64,000 bases of DNA from Trichoplax adhaerens (GCF_000150275.1 NW_002060946.1:6528667-6592666), one strand, 5' to 3'; shown: positions 39,401 to 54,700, numbered from the stretch's first letter. The notes: generated by a model from the letters alone, not told the origin. Program-made: numbers and translations.

Positions 39401-42400
39401 ATTAACACATTAAATTCATATATAGTCCTATTTATTTTCTCATTTACAGCTAATATACAATCAACAATTATACGCAGTTTCTAACAATTTTAACTGTTCA
39501 TTCTGGAATTATTCTATAAGGTTCGTGTGTTCTATTCACGGAATAATTCTTTTTCACGATAGAAATATCATCTACGCTCCTATTCGCCATGAAGTGTCTG
39601 TTAATTTTTTTTCTTGGCATTAATATAATGTAGAACTATCCATAGTGGGGCTTGGTCAAATCAAGGATGTCGTAGTAAATCCTTCAATTCTACTCATATT
39701 GTCTGCCAGTGTGATCATTTAACTAATTTCGCTGTATTAATACGTCTATCGGAAAGAAACGTAAGTATTATGAATGTCTTAGAATACTGTTGACTAGATT
39801 ATCGATTTAAAAACACGATCTGCACCAATACGAAATGGGGATTAGCGAACTATACAAAACGGACGTAATTAACGACTTTGAATGAAAAAATATGATCGGT
39901 AAACTAATTCTATTTTATGTTGATTTAACAGCTTAGTGCGCCTATCCAACTTTCTCTTGAAATAATAACTTATGTTGGCTGCGGCCTTTCAGTGGCTGGA
40001 TTATCTGTTACTATTGCTGTTTACGTCTTTTTATGGAAGTGAGATATATATATGTATAAGCAAATCATCTCAATATCAATTCTGTACTGATCCAAAATTT
40101 TCTGATGAAATTTGCAATAAATTATATGACGAATCCAAAATTATCGCAATTAATCACCTCAACATTATCAATAATGATAATTATTTAAAAGATTAATTTT
40201 TTTATGTATTAATTAATAACAGATTTTTGAAAAATGCAACGCATAAAATACATTTAAACCTATTTATTTGGCTCTTACTCTCCAATCTGATATTAATGTT
40301 CGTCGACTTAGCAAAAAATGTCAAGGTATTCCATACATCATTAATTGTAATTGATAGTTAACAGCCGATTTAGGTGTTAAATAATTAATAATATTTCGAT
40401 CTAACTTTATTACCGTACGTTTATTCGAATATAAATTGTCGATATGCCTTAAACTATTAAGTATTTAGTATTTTATCAGCTTCTAATTTATAACTAATCA
40501 GTAATATTATATATTATTCTATTCATTCCCGTTAACCTATACCACGGCATAAAATCCTACTTTAGTAGTCTTGGATAATTTTAAGTTTCTATTTATAGTC
40601 CTTAATAGACATCACAGCTCCTCACCTACTTGGTGATAGACTATTCTATCTATCTCTATCTATCTAATTATTTTATCTAATAGATAAATAATATAAATCT
40701 TGCTAGTGATATTTTTTGGATAATCCTATCCTAATATATTCCCTTTTTAATTGATTAATAATTATAATGTAACAGTTTATCTTCTTTGCAATACCATACT
40801 CGTATATTATCCATTTTGACTTTATTGCTAGTAGCTACTGGTATTTATTCTCATTTATCTGCCCTCTATTTTATTCATTCAAGTTTTATGACACTGTTGC
40901 AGGTACTGAAACGTTTTCAATCAAAAAGTAACCAATACATCAACTTCTTTTTTTGATTTTATAGCCATTGTGCGCTGCTTTTGCTTGCTTATTACATTTT
41001 ACGCTCTTAACCACTTTCTCTTGGATGCTAATTGAGGGCATTCACATCTACTTTATCTTGGTAAAAGTTTTCGACGTCCGTGAAAAATTTCGTTATTATC
41101 ACGCAGCATCCATAGGTATATAATTAAGTGCTTACTTAGGATATAAAGCAATTTATCAATCTAAATTCCCCTTTCTAAAAACTACAACCTTAATGAGATA
41201 TTCTAGGATTAATTATGCTTAATATTTCCGATAATCACTATTTATAATTCTTATTTTTCTAAAGGCTTTTCAGCTATAGTTGCAATTCTTACTGCGGCTA
41301 TTACTAGTGGCGTTAGAGGAGTAGAATTTTATTTAAGCTCGCAAGGGTTAGAATAGCATTAATTTATAAAATAATATAGCAGCATGTGATTGCTATAATA
41401 ATCTTTTCAGAACTATCACTAATAGTTGTATTTATTTTTACAGTTGCTGGTTATCAGCTCAAAATTGGGTTATTCTTGCATTCATCATTCCATTTATAAT
41501 TATTTTTGTGGTATGAATACCTTCATTTATCTTCGTAATTTTATTTCAATTATGAATAGTTAAATTGTCAAGATATAAGGATTTTCTACTTCACATTTGT
41601 TACTTTGATTGGCTAAAACGATTATTTTGGGTTTAAATTATTAAATGCCAACAGCAAGTAACGTAATATACTGGCGATATTGTTCAACTGCTTTTTACTT
41701 ATTTTGGTAATGATGAGTATAAATAAATGAGCATGTACCCAAAAGTAATCGCAGTATATTATTTTTTATAGGCCAATGTAATATTTTGTGGTTTGGCCAT
41801 CCATACCATGCTCCATACGAAAAAAGTCGCAGAGGAAGCTAAAGATTTACAAAAAGCCAGGTAAATTAAGCGATAGAATTTATCATAAATCACATAATTG
41901 CTTTAAATGCTAATTTATTCAAAAAAATTTTTCATATTAGAATTGCTTTACGAGGTCTAATTATTCTAACGCCAATTCTTGGCTTAACTTGGTCTTTCGG
42001 TTGCGCTCTCATGGTTTCTGACAGCGTTGTACTTCAATATTTATTTGCTATTACTAACTCAATTCAGGTAGACGAAATCGAATGTAACACATAGCTGACG
42101 TTTAATAACCTACCGCAAGTTAATCAGATTTATAAGTTATTATTCTGTAAAAGCTAAAAAATGATGTATAACATTTTAATCTTAGGGTGTCTATATCTTT
42201 TTCACTCACTGCCTTTTAAGCAAAAAGGTAAGATCTCAAATTCATATTGACTAAAAGTTATCTAGTTCAATTAGAATCTAAATAAGTCATTATAAAATAT
42301 AGCCCGAAATATAAACCTAGTAAATCCAGGCTTAAAATTTTTACCGTCACTTCAGACGTAATACTTTCTTTTTAACTTTAGTCGACGATCTCACGTGTAT

Positions 42401-44267
42401 TGAGGCATTAATCCTTACTGGTTTCGAAAATACGTATTCTATACTACTATTAACTTTTAAAGCTTTAGCTAAATAGCGTTATTACGTCTAGTTCTGCATG
42501 TGTTAGTAATATATCACATCAGCCGAGTATTATAAATCGAATCGCTAATATTGATCTTTAGATGATCCAGGAATATTTATTTTATCAATACGTTATCAAC
42601 TATTTGCAGATTCTAAAAATGCTGTCCTCATTTCTTTATTAGTAATTACGAATATTGTCAGCAGCACCTAAAATGCTGACCATATAAAATCTCGCGTATA
42701 GAATAATTACTCCCAAAACGAACCTAAAAATATTATTTAAAATTAAAATACTGAAATTACTGCTATATAATTTTTTGTCACAGATCAAAGAAGCCTACAA
42801 TAAATCGAAAAGAAAAGGAAGGAGGTTCATGCTCAGTAAGAAAAAAATCAGGTATATTGGATGTCTTCGACGTGAAATGATTTTATGCTTATTAAGATTG
42901 GCCTATCGGCCTATTTATTCCTTTGAAAGATTGAAATTAATAACTTCAATTTATCTCCTTATTATAGCCATAAAAAATATAACGCCCAAGAATCTTCACA
43001 TTCACAATCAAGGCCTAGGTATGAAATAATGAGATCTCTGACGTGGAGTAACTCACTAAAAGCAAGATCTACTTGATTTATTTATTTATATACGTTATTT
43101 CATCTTCATGGCGGTAACATTTATTTAGCTTTAGTTCTTGCTTATTATCTGGTGAACAATTACGAGACGTAAATACTTTAATTTAGTATGGAGAATACTC
43201 AAAAAATAATATGCAGCTTAATTTTCATATTAAATAAATATGAATCTGTTATTATTAGACTATTTGTACCCTTAACGACTCTTCTGAATAGATATTGTCT
43301 CAACAAACTAACATAGACTGCATCATCTGCGTAATTTAGACTCGAACATGATCGAGATTGTAACGAATTTTAATATCACGTACATGTTGTTGCTAAAAGT
43401 AACCGTATTATTTGTAATTAGTATATATGGTTCGCTTTGGAGTGATTCTATTAATGTCGAATTTTTGTAGCTATATAGCAGATTATCAATTCTAGATTTT
43501 AAGATCCTTTACGCTATTTCCTTCTTAACATTGACGGCAAAACTAGATTTTTATTGTAATTAATTTAGCTCATTAAATGCATGATAAAACAAGCGGATTC
43601 AATTCAAATTTTTTATTATTCTAGTGTCAGCAGCCCTAAATTCAGTAAAATGACTACCTTGGAAAGCTACAATTTGGATTCTACGCAACCCGTTGTATTA
43701 ACTGCAATGAAAGTTTATTCCGACTATGAAAGTGAAGACATTTCATCTTTGCAACCGACCGCAATTGCTGTTTCTGTCGCTGATGCAAAGATTCCACAAC
43801 GTGATGATCATTTACAAGAAAATTACCGCTACGGCATCATCAATCATACCTATGATGACTCCGACATTCAACCACAACAAGACACAATTACTGAAAAATG
43901 CGCCGCGAATAATCACGATAAAGTGGATGATGTTAAAGATTCGCTAGAAGGAACTGACCATCACGGCATCATCAATCAAACTTTCGAGGATTCTGAAATT
44001 CAGCCGCAAGTGGATGCAATTACAGAAAAATCGTTATCAAATAATCAAGATCATTTTCACAACGTATCATCTTCACCGCCATATACAAATTCTACTTCCG
44101 CTCCTGATGTTGATATCCGGCCCAATCGTGAGGACCAGTTGAAAAATAGCGACCATCAACGTTTACTTAATCACGATTTGAAATATCAACCAGAAGCGAA
44201 TCCTGACAATACAACAGCGAATTATGTCAGTAAAACGGATATTTTCGATGAAGAGATGTTACTGTAG
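33441..44267 (+). CDS. Adhesion GPCR 1: CUB, two Ig-like, Ser/Thr/Pro stalk, HRM, GAIN/GPS, 7TM
   Basis: Exons: 33441-33497 (signal peptide, FLLLMLFL), 33699-33720, 34085-34441 (CUB), 34553-35071, 35191-36723, 37466-37575, 37686-37865, 38011-38079, 38238-38340, 38679-38897, 38987-39071, 39190-39310, 39450-39520, 39634-39760, 39932-40038, 40223-40325, 40965-41115, 41265-41346, 41444-41510, 41772-41860, 41941-42067, 42186-42227, 42784-42851 and 43625-44267; 1683 residues in phase. CUB is about 27-145, Ig-like 150-360, a Ser/Thr/Pro-rich stalk 371-800 and HRM-like 800-866 (YLWPETSIG then SRAC..RW..C). The GPS has CSFWN and [10 protein letters not shown], with predicted cleavage at HL|T. Seven helices span about 1195-1447, with [10 protein letters not shown] in TM3 and GLTWSFG in TM6, typical of adhesion/family B receptors. 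The acidic tail (1447-1683) has an internal repeat ([30 protein letters not shown]). The 38679 start is the least certain exon edge. Confidence 0.9.
35349..36620 (+). repeat. Imperfect PSQ/PSE coding repeats (mucin-like stalk of receptor 1)
   Basis: Within one exon, about 430 codons repeat a loose unit of P-S-[QE]-x-x-[VLI]. A clear direct repeat encodes [10 protein letters not shown] twice (around 35600-35680), and IPSQVP recurs three times near 36420-36580. Such Ser/Thr/Pro stalks are commonly O-glycosylated. The matching exon of receptor 2 (50863-51135) lacks this region altogether. Confidence 0.85.
36900..37575 (+). repeat. Tandem duplication (about 310 bp) of the HRM exon and its intron; upstream copy dead
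   Basis: The live HRM exon at 37466-37575 ([19 protein letters not shown]) has a decayed copy about 308 bp upstream, starting near 37158. The upstream copy shares TTGAGGCTGAAAA and TCTAGA but its acceptor is CGG instead of CAG and its frame has stops. The preceding intron sequence is duplicated as well (compare TTATTCTTTTCATC near 36949 with TTATTCTTCTCATC near 37258). Confidence 0.75.
40645..40667. repeat. TCTA microsatellite in receptor 1 intron
   Basis: Imperfect TCTA tetranucleotide repeats between the second and third transmembrane exons. Confidence 0.8.
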
Positions 44268-47200
44268 CCGGTTATTAATCAGTTTTAAGTATTTCGCTCA
44301 CATGGAATTTATATTGACTACGATATTTACAGTTATATTATTTCTATTTAAGAATAAAACTTGAACTTTTAACGGTAAACTTGCCTCCTCCAGAAGCGAT
44401 TTCCTCTCCTACAGCTTTATTTTCAAGTGAAATTACTTGTTTTATAAATTTTAACTATTTCAACAAGACATATTAATAACATTTATAAATAGGGAGGGCA
44501 ATACCCTAATCTAAACATCGATTATAATTATTAGCCTAACTTAAATCTAATACGTTAAATTTAATTATTTATGCATTCTTTTAATATTTATATGTGAAAA
44601 TGCTACACACGATCAACTAACTTCATAGTGAAACGAATTATCAGAACTTTACTTTTAATTGCCAACATATTTTAGAATTAATATCACCAGCTTCATTATC
44701 AAACTGATTTTGTATTGATTCTTTATCAAAAAAATAAAATGGCGTTCTTAACCAAATTTTACCTGCCATTTGATAAATATCAGCACGAATTCATAAGTCA
44801 AAACAATATATGTATTCCAATTTAGAAATGTTTCATGTATGCGTAAGGAACACCGTCAGGGAAGTCATTGAATTATCTGTGATTCCTGACACCGATACTG
44901 TAATTAAAGTATTAATAACTCGCTTAGTCAAATAGTAATATCAATTTGTGATATATATTAGCTTCTATAAAACTATTAGCTCATAATAACAATTATCATC
45001 ATCTTAGAATCTACTGGTACTTCATAGTCAATCTGATTAACCTCTGTTCTGTGGTAGGAAATCAAAAGCAGCTATAGAAGTTGACCATACAACTCTCCTA
45101 TAGGATTAAGTTATAGTTAAGAAGTCGCTACAAACTGCAGTAAATATCAGGAATACGATGATGGTTATAGTTCGATTAGTCTAAGATATAAGATATACAA
45201 ATTACACCTACAATTGCTATGATATTGTCACAAACTAGGAATAGTCGTAGCTTGCAATATAGGTTGAAAGTATGTTTTCGAATCTATGCTAATGTAAATT
45301 AGAATACGAATCAGTTGATATTCCTATGTAGATAGAATCAAGACTTGGCCCTGTTAGGCCTTCAATCTAGCTAGATGATCATAATCTACTTTATTCTCAG
45401 CAAGGACGCAGCTTATATAACTTTTAGGTACTTAAAATTGATCAAACTGCACTAGTCACCTCGTCATTTAGAAGTTAATCAAGTTAATGACCTAAAAGTC
45501 TCTATTTGCATAGAATAAATGCAGTCTATTCCTGCTAAATTACCTGTGCCGACATTAAATTGATCAATTTCTATTCGTAGTTTAGAAAATATACATTTGG
45601 TTATCTTACTAAGATATCTCATCTAAACTTAAAGCTGTACTTTTAATCTTAATATTATTCGAGGTGATAAATATAATCTGGTTAAACTAGTTGGTAATTA
45701 CTATTTCAATCTACCCAATCCTAATCCTAAATAGAGGATTGCATAGTGTCGACTGCTTAGCGCTACTAAAGTTCAATTAAGTAGATCATCAACCCTACAG
45801 GCATAAAAGTATGTATACGCCACGAAAATTGATTTTCGCGATACTTATCCAACCATCCATATTAGCATAAGGAACTACAACTTTTCCCTGATCCCTTGAA
45901 TGCCCAACAGAATTAATTGACAGTTAGTTATTATGCGAAAGTTTGCGAACGGCCAATAAGGTAGATGGATTAAGTAGCTTAACATGGTAAATTTTCATAC
46001 TGACCTTCACATTATAACTGCAATATTATCATTTAAATTTAAGAAAAAAATATACGAGATTAAATAACGTCTACGCTGTTCTATTGATCTGACAGTTAAC
46101 TTTTACGGTGCCAGGAATCGGTCATTTCATAATTTTGGCATTTTTAGAGAATAAAGTCAATTAAACAATGTAAAGATATTTATTACTTTAAGATAGCGAT
46201 ATGTGTCAAATAGCTACCACAAATTTTACTATATCGATGGTTCTTTTAAGTACTTCGGATAACTATCTACTCTTTAATTGACTACTTATATACTCTATTA
46301 GCAGTATATCCTTGTAATAATGTAATGATCTCAGCCAATTATAGTAGTACATTATGTGGCTAATAGGATAAAATGGTGCACTTGCCTTGTATCTATTTTG
46401 TTTACTCAAAATTTTGGTTACGTAAACGAAGCAACAGTAAAAGTAGGATTCTATTGCGCGATTATTACAGTCCTGCAGTCTTTATCTTATCATATTATGG
46501 ATATAGATCTGCATTTTCTGTTATGTTAAGCCTTAATACATTATAACGATTGTTTTGTTTACTATTGGCAGTTTTGCTATAATAAGAGGACGGGTAGTAG
46601 CTCAATACTTTGTTATTTAAAATAGTCTTAAATTAAAAGTAGTCGTAAAATTTACCGACGATACCAGAAAATAGTTCAGCACCTAATCAGGTACTAGAGT
46701 ATTTAATTACTAGAAAATATTAAAGCTTTCAATCCTTTACTTTATTCTATCGCTTAGTATGTCCTTTAATAAGCTTAGATTTTACTATATGAATTTATTA
46801 TGCTCAGATTCTTACAAACATTCGTGATTCGATCACTTATAAAATTATACCTTACTGAAGTCAGTCAATCTCAGTTATAATCTGTACTAATTAGACTTAC
46901 AGCGCGTGCACTGTTTATCTCAAGTATGGATGGATATTTTTTTCAATAGGTAAAGCCGTAATGAGAACAATTCCAAATCCCAATGAATCTAACGCAACTA
47001 TATCACAAGTCGAATATATTATCATATGTTAAGTACGATATCGTAAATTAAATCGTTTCAGCGTTGAGAAAAAAGTATTAAAAAAGAGGTTTAACAAAGT
47101 TATTCCATTTAACTATCCTACATGTAGCTCGGGCTATCAACATAAAATCACACCCGAAGTTCACGGTACCCTGTAGCTTGTTTTATTTATAATCAAATTT

Positions 47201-48700
47201 TGAGAATAAAAATAGAGAGGCATTATTCCCCGTGTAATTATCTATGCTTTGGCTCTTACATTAAAATAAAACTCGTACCCCAGCGATCGCGTAGAGTGAT
47301 GAAATATAGAAGATTTAATGAAATTATACCCATCATGAGTTGTTACATATGGTACATTAATTCAATTTTATTAAATGAGATTACGAAGATCCACATATTA
47401 TCCTAAAATTTTAATCTTATATTCGATTATGGAAAAAAAACATAAATAAGCCTTTAATAAGCATCCCAGCAGACATATCCATCACGCCAGATATTAAAAA
47501 CCATTTTATTTTAATTAATTAAATTTAATTTCAGGAACATGTTGCGAGATCGTTTCTTTAATATTCCCAGCATTTATAAACAATTTATTACTATAATAAT
47601 ATCGAAACTTCAGCCTTCCTATAAGCATATTTTTAATGTATAATTTATTGAAAGAAGAAAGTCCTTGATCTTAAAGTTCTACAATATTTGTATTACCTAT
47701 ACATACATATGAGTTAAATATAATGATCGTACTCCATGCTATGATTAGTAATGCCTAACAATACCAGAAAAATTACCTATCACTTTGCATTAACTACTAT
47801 AAATTAATTTTATTTAGATGGATAAAATTTTTAGAACATAACGCAAGTCTATTTGAGTCTTTTACTTATTTTTTCCGATTATTCACACAATGACATTATA
47901 GCCGGACATTACACCGTAGTCTTATTTCACGCTAAAGCGTTTAAAGGTATAAAAAAACAAGTGTTCAAGAGTTCAACTTTTAAGTGCGCTTAACTTTTAT
48001 TTTCATTATCCAAAAATTAAAATATATTGCGCCTATTGGCAATGTTAATTTAAAAGCTAAGTATGCTGGTGAAAGACATGTACCAGTCATTATTTGCACT
48101 GTGTAAGATAGTAACAGAACATACCGTAGCATTACAAAGCTTCTATAGAATTATGACGTGCTTAGTCATATTTACATTGTCAGTGATGGGCATAATTCGA
48201 TATGTGTCACAGTAGATTTATAATACTTAAATAAAATATTTAGCGAGTGAAAGAGCAATTTGATAGATACCAGCTTAGTAAGCTATAACCTTTGGCCTTT
48301 TCTTCTATTTGGGTCCGTATGCTATTTTATCATAATAATTAAAACTACTGTCTTCTTATTGGTATTGACCATATGGTTAAACAATCAAATTTTTTAGCCA
48401 TAGGTATCTCCAGTTTTTAACAGGGCTAATAGTAGCTAGTACGACACAGACATGCATTGCATCATAGGTCAATAGTATAAAATTAATCGTAAGATTAATC
48501 AATTTGTTATGAACTTTTTCATCATCACATCGGTGCAATATGATAATAGTGAAGAGGAAGAACCGAAGTCAAAAATTGCATTTAGTTTCATAAAAATTTT
48601 AATTTGTCTTCAAATTCTGTAATATCAAGCGACATTCAACCTCTTTAATAATTATATTTGAGAGAATTAGCCGGCAATTACCTGCTCTACAAGCCTAACC
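44268..48700. other. 4.4-kb spacer between the receptor paralogues
   Basis: AT-rich with no supported gene. It should contain the receptor 1 3' UTR and the receptor 2 promoter. Short open frames near 47200 and 48658 have no splice or family support, except that the second overlaps the receptor 2 signal-peptide exon in another frame. Confidence 0.5.
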
Positions 48701-51700
48701 ATGCATTTCAATGTATTTACCAAAGTTTGTCCTCTTTTCTTTTTCATCATCTACAACTTCAACCTTGTAAGTTACTAATGCTAGTAAAATATTTATATCA
48801 TTCAATATTAAAAGATTCTTTAAATACGGAAAGGCATTAAAATATTACCAATATCAGTAGAATTTTCTCGAGAAAAAACGTTACTTTTAAATATTATGCC
48901 GTTTAATTAGATAATAGTAACTTTATAACCTATAATATCAATTTCTACCTCCAATTGTTAACATCGGAAATCATATTTTAATCTGATATTTTTTGATTGT
49001 ATGATTATTTCCAAGTGGTTAATTTTCGATATACCTGGAAAAATTGCAATGCAAGGTAGGAAAAATACTGTATTCTGTTATTGTAATAATTGAACGATAT
49101 TTGAAGTCATGCTATTCTTCTAGAGAAAATATTTTGCATCGATCTAAGCTATAAAATCAAACCAGTTTCTTTGTTATATCCTTTTAGATTGTGGTGATTA
49201 TATGCCAGCTTTTCTGTATACTGGCTATATTATATCACCAAATTATCCTTATAACTATTCCTCACCACTGTTTTGCTCTTGGTCAGTGGGAAGTGGACAG
49301 AATGGAACTGCTATCGTTAAAGTAATCGATTTTAACCTTCGTCCACGAGTAGAAGGAGTTTGTAGCGATTCTGTAAGCTTTTCGTTCGGTGTAGAACCTG
49401 ATTTTAGAGGTTTACCATACTGTGGTCGTACTTATCCTCAGAATGTCTACTTTCAAAGTCGGAACATACATATTATATTTACGACACAAAGAGGTTCACC
49501 TGGAAATTATACTGGCTTCAAAATGAGTTATTCTTTATGTAAGTAAAATAATTTAATCTCTGATACGACGATTACAAGTCCAAATCTATGCTAAGAAGCT
49601 TTGCTAAAATTGAAGTATTCACATTTTTTATAGATGTAAATCAAAATAACACTGTATTTACCTATCAAGACCCAATTTCAAATCCCATTCGTGAAATATC
49701 GTTAAACAACCAAAGCTTACGAATTACCGGACGTAATAAAATCCAATTAACTTGCGGCTATAAAAATTTACCCGTACTCAATGGCACGAAATTTCAGTGG
49801 TATCTTAATAATCAAACCCTAGGCCCTGTTATTTCTCCAAGCCAGCCCACTTTCAACCACTCCAATTTCTATCGTCTTCAACTGAGTCAGTATCAAAACA
49901 TGGTAATCTTGCAAGTGTTTCCCAGCACAGAATTCAAATTTGACGGCCATTATGGGTGTAGTATCTTTACTCCTGCTCAAGATATATCCCTTGGAGGAAA
50001 TTTGTTGATGATATCAAACTATAGAGTCAACATAAAAGGAGATTATACGGTCATTGCAGGTAATACATTGCAATTGCAATGCACAGTCACTTATACGTCG
50101 GGCATAGCTAGTGGTTCTGAAAATTTCATATGGTATCGATCACAAATTCCGATCGTATCAGGTTAGTAGTCCAATTTAATTTTAAAATATAGCTGGCAAG
50201 TTTAATTATTGGAAGCTTATCTAATTTGTGCACTTGTATTGAATCTATGATGAGATTTATTTTAATGTCGGTATCCGGCATTGGAGCAACCCTTCATAGA
50301 TGGGTTTAAATTCGCAATTGAAGATAGTATAAATACTGTAATATAATTTGATATCGACATTCCAGTATTCTAGATTAATTTAATCCGAGTACTTGTATTG
50401 AATACAAGATAAAATTTATTTTAATGGCGATATCAGATTAACCCTTCAATGATGGGTTTAATTGGCAATTGAAGATAGTACAATAGTTATGCATAATGCA
50501 GTTCGATACTGACATTCTAGTATTCAGTTCAACTTATTAGTAAATTATAACAGGCAACAATACTCCACAGTGCTTTAAATTCGTAATTGAAGGCAGTATA
50601 AATAGTCATTGCAAATAATATAGCTTGATATTGATATTCTAATGTTTTAGTTCCATTTAATGGTAAACTGTAGCCCGCGATAATACTTGATGTAAGCTAA
50701 TTTAATCTATGTGCTTGTATTGAATATATGATGAGATTTATTTCAATGTCAGCATCGGATTAATCCTTTAATGATGGATTTAATTGGCAATTGAAGATAG
50801 TATAAATAGTTACACATAATAGGGTCTTTATATTGATATTCGAATATCAATCCTTTATACAGGTGCCAATTCAAATGTTCAAATTGAAAGACAAGGCTCA
50901 GAATCCATACTAACTCTAAGGAATATACAGCGACAATCTTCTAATACAAGTCTAACACATTTTACTTGTAGTTATGATGGCGTTATGGGTATAAAGGAGG
51001 CCCATCATACTATAGAAATTTTTCCAGCTCAGCCGCAACCATCTACATGTCCGAAACAGCAACAAAATGACTTTTCATGGCCAGAAACACCCGTTGATGC
51101 TGTTGCCGTAATTCCTTGCGGACAGTTATCGTCAGGTTTGTAACAGAAAATTTAACTTATTTTATTGCTTTAGTCAGTTTCAAGAGTACATTATTTATGA
51201 TGCCCGCCTTCTAAGTTACTGGAGTAAAGCTAGCTACTAATTCAATATTTCATTTTTTGAATTTCTTTATTTCTATATCACCTTGATTTAGGCAATGTTA
51301 CTCGTGCTTGCTTGCTGGATACTGTGGAACAGCTGCCTAGATGGGGAAGCGTTTCCAGTATTAATTGCGTTAGTCAACCTTTTATTTCCATTCAACAGCA
51401 GGTTAGTCAAGATAAACAGCCTAATGTTCATTCAGTGTAATCATCAACTTAATCAAAAGTTAACAAAAACTAATTTACTACGTCAATCTCCTAAATTTTA
51501 TGTGATAACTAGGCTTCTAATTTAACTGATAAGAATAATAATGCTACAGAAGTCCTGACTAGGCTACAAAATATCACAAATACTCCATCTAATCAGAGCC
51601 TGACAGGAGGAGATATTTTAGTTGCCAATTCTATATTAGAAAAAGTAGCTAATATAAGCGATGAACTATCTATCCAAATTAAAGACCTTTACGTGAGTCT

Positions 51701-54700
51701 ATCATTAGATTGAAAATAGAATAACTGTACTACAGAAGCCATTCATTAATTATTATAAGATAGCTATTTCTGAACGACTAGTTTCAAATGTAGAACTGAT
51801 TAATGCGGTTAGAGTTCACTAAACCTTCATATATCCCCATTAAATAGATTTGATATATTTAAATTTATAACTATCATTTAGGAATTTGTGAGAACTGGAA
51901 GTAACTTGATAGAGAAAAAAAACAGAGATCAGTGGATCGAGATACAAAAGGTAGAGATCTCAAAAATAGATTTGATTTTAAGTTGCTGATGGCAAAAATA
52001 TAGTATCATTGCATAGCGCATTATTTGACGATCATTAAAAGTTCTAACCCTTAATTTATGAATTTTACGCTTTTATATTAATAAGATCAATTATATACTA
52101 ATAGACCAAACCAGGAACAACGGAACTAGCTCAAAACTTAGATCGATATGGTAGTTTAGTTGGATTAAGCAATGAGACAATCATTGTGGCAGCAGATAAT
52201 ATAGGTATATCAATTTCAAAAACATATCCTGATATTTCATTGACTTGATACTTTATTCATAAAGTCATCAGTAGGATAGCCTGCATAGGAAGCAATTTGT
52301 CTAGCTCCTAGCATAACAAAATGCTTTTCTAAAACATTTCAATTTCTGATTCTATTAAAACATGGATTTAGCTAGCATTCTACGATTAATTTCATATTTA
52401 TAAGCAATAAATTGCACCATTTCCAACTAGGAAGTGTGGATAGAAGCTGAAAATAATTCTTATTTACCAATAGTTATGGAAATAAGCGCCCTTAGTACCG
52501 AAACAGAACAGCCATATCAATTTCCTAGCGAATTCACTAATAGAGTAGATCAGCCGGCAACCAATATTGTCCTTCAAACTAATAGTTCTAGGCGATGGCT
52601 CAAGGGGAACCAGATTAATTTGCCTCCAACTGTATTTCAAAGTAATTTTATCCAAGCAAAGAATAGGCTGGATACTATATTCCATAAAATACTTGAGTAA
52701 ACGTTGAGTTAATTCATTAATATCAATAATTTTATTTCATTCCTAAATGTAGGCTATGATGTTTCAACTACAATTAAAATAGTAAGCTTCATTTATAAAA
52801 CTTTAAACGAACTTTTACCCGAACAAGTCGACCAGACTCTTAAGTAAGCTAACTTAGCGATCTATTTGATATCGATAATATTATAATCATTATTTGCAAA
52901 TGGAATTTCTTTCAATACTATGAAGACAGATGCGATTCCCCTGATTTCTAATATAAATTATAGATTATGTTTCAATTCTAAATAGAACATAGAAAGATTA
53001 ATAATTTTATTGAAATATTTTTATAGAACTAACTCGAGCCGATGGATTCCACAAACAGTAGTAATCTCGACATCACTTTATCCGCCACTCAATAAAAAGC
53101 TACTTGAGCCAATTGACTATACTTTGCAAAAAGTGTCAAACAGCGAGGTCATTCCATTGCATAAAAATTTAATTCTGTTACCTGTTTTGAGTTAAAAAAT
53201 GATTGCTATAATGTTATTTCTGTCTAGTGCTTCAACTTGCATACATTTGCTAAATTAAATTAATATTCATCTTGATTATAGCTTTTATTCAATCGCGAAT
53301 TATATAAAGTTACTGACGAATTCAATTGCTCATTCTGGAATTATACCATCAAGTACATGATTTGCTACTCAAAACGCTTTAAACTAGCAGCTGTTTCTTT
53401 GCACTAAAGTTGTTTATTTTAATCAAAATATCTTAAGGACTATCCACACGGGAGCTTGGTCTAGACTAGGATGTCGAACGAAATCCTCAAACGCCAGCCA
53501 CATAGTTTGTGAATGCGATCATTTAACGAATTTTGCAGTACTCCTAAGATTATCAGAAAGAAATGTAAGCTCTTCTAAGCTAATTTTTAACGAAATGTAC
53601 TTTGTAATTACTTTTAATGTATTCCTTGTTGAAATAAAGATGCATATGGTCATAAGACTAATACCAATTAATTTCAATTTTTCTTCATTTCTTGAAACAG
53701 CTTACCCAACCTATCCTGCTCTCACTTGAAATAATTACATATGTTGGTTGTGGCTTTTCTGTTGTTGGATTGAGCTCCACCTTAGTTATCTACTCTGTAT
53801 TATGGAAGTAATTATTCTGGATATTCATTAACTTCTGCTAATATCGATGATAGATAAAATTAGTCCTATACCTATTAAATACTGTTTTATTAATAAATGA
53901 AACTGTTGCTTTTCCTACTTGTAAAACTATTAGATTCTTAAAAAATCCAACCAACAAAATTCATATGAATTTATTCGCTTGGCTATTAGTTGCTAACTTA
54001 ATCATCATGTTTGTGGATTTAGCAAAGCATATCAAGGTAATTTATATGACGATTATTGAACTCAGTAAAATTTCAATTATTTTCGCTATCAAAAGCATGA
54101 TTGCAACGATCAAGACATATATTTTCAATATGTAATCTATCTAATATAATAGGTTCTATGTACTATCCTGGCTTCCGTACTCCATTTCTCACTACTGGCT
54201 ACGTTTATGTGGATGTTGGTAGAAGGCATACATATTTACCTTGTGCTTATAAAAGTTTTTGATGTCAATGAAAAATTCCTGTACTACCAATTAGCATCAA
54301 TAGGTCTGTTTTATTCAAACAGATATAGAATAGGTCAATTTACCTTACAGAAATATAAGTAAATTTAATGATGATGTTATCGTTTATTGGTACCAGGTGT
54401 TCCCGCTTTGATAGCTGGCTTAACCGCTGCGATTACGTGTGGAGCTGCAGGAATGGAATATTATTTAAGTTCACAAGGGTCCGACTAATATTAATATGTC
54501 TAGTATCATACTCGTGATTCCTACAATTCTAAATACAAGGAAGCCTTGAAAATAAAACCGTTGAACTTAGGACAGCCTATTTTTACTCTTCCTTTTAATT
54601 TATATTATTCTTTCAATTTTCTATAGTTGCTGGTTATCAGCTACAAATTGGGTTATTCTCGCATTTGTCATTCCATTTGTAATCATCTTTGTAGTAAGTT

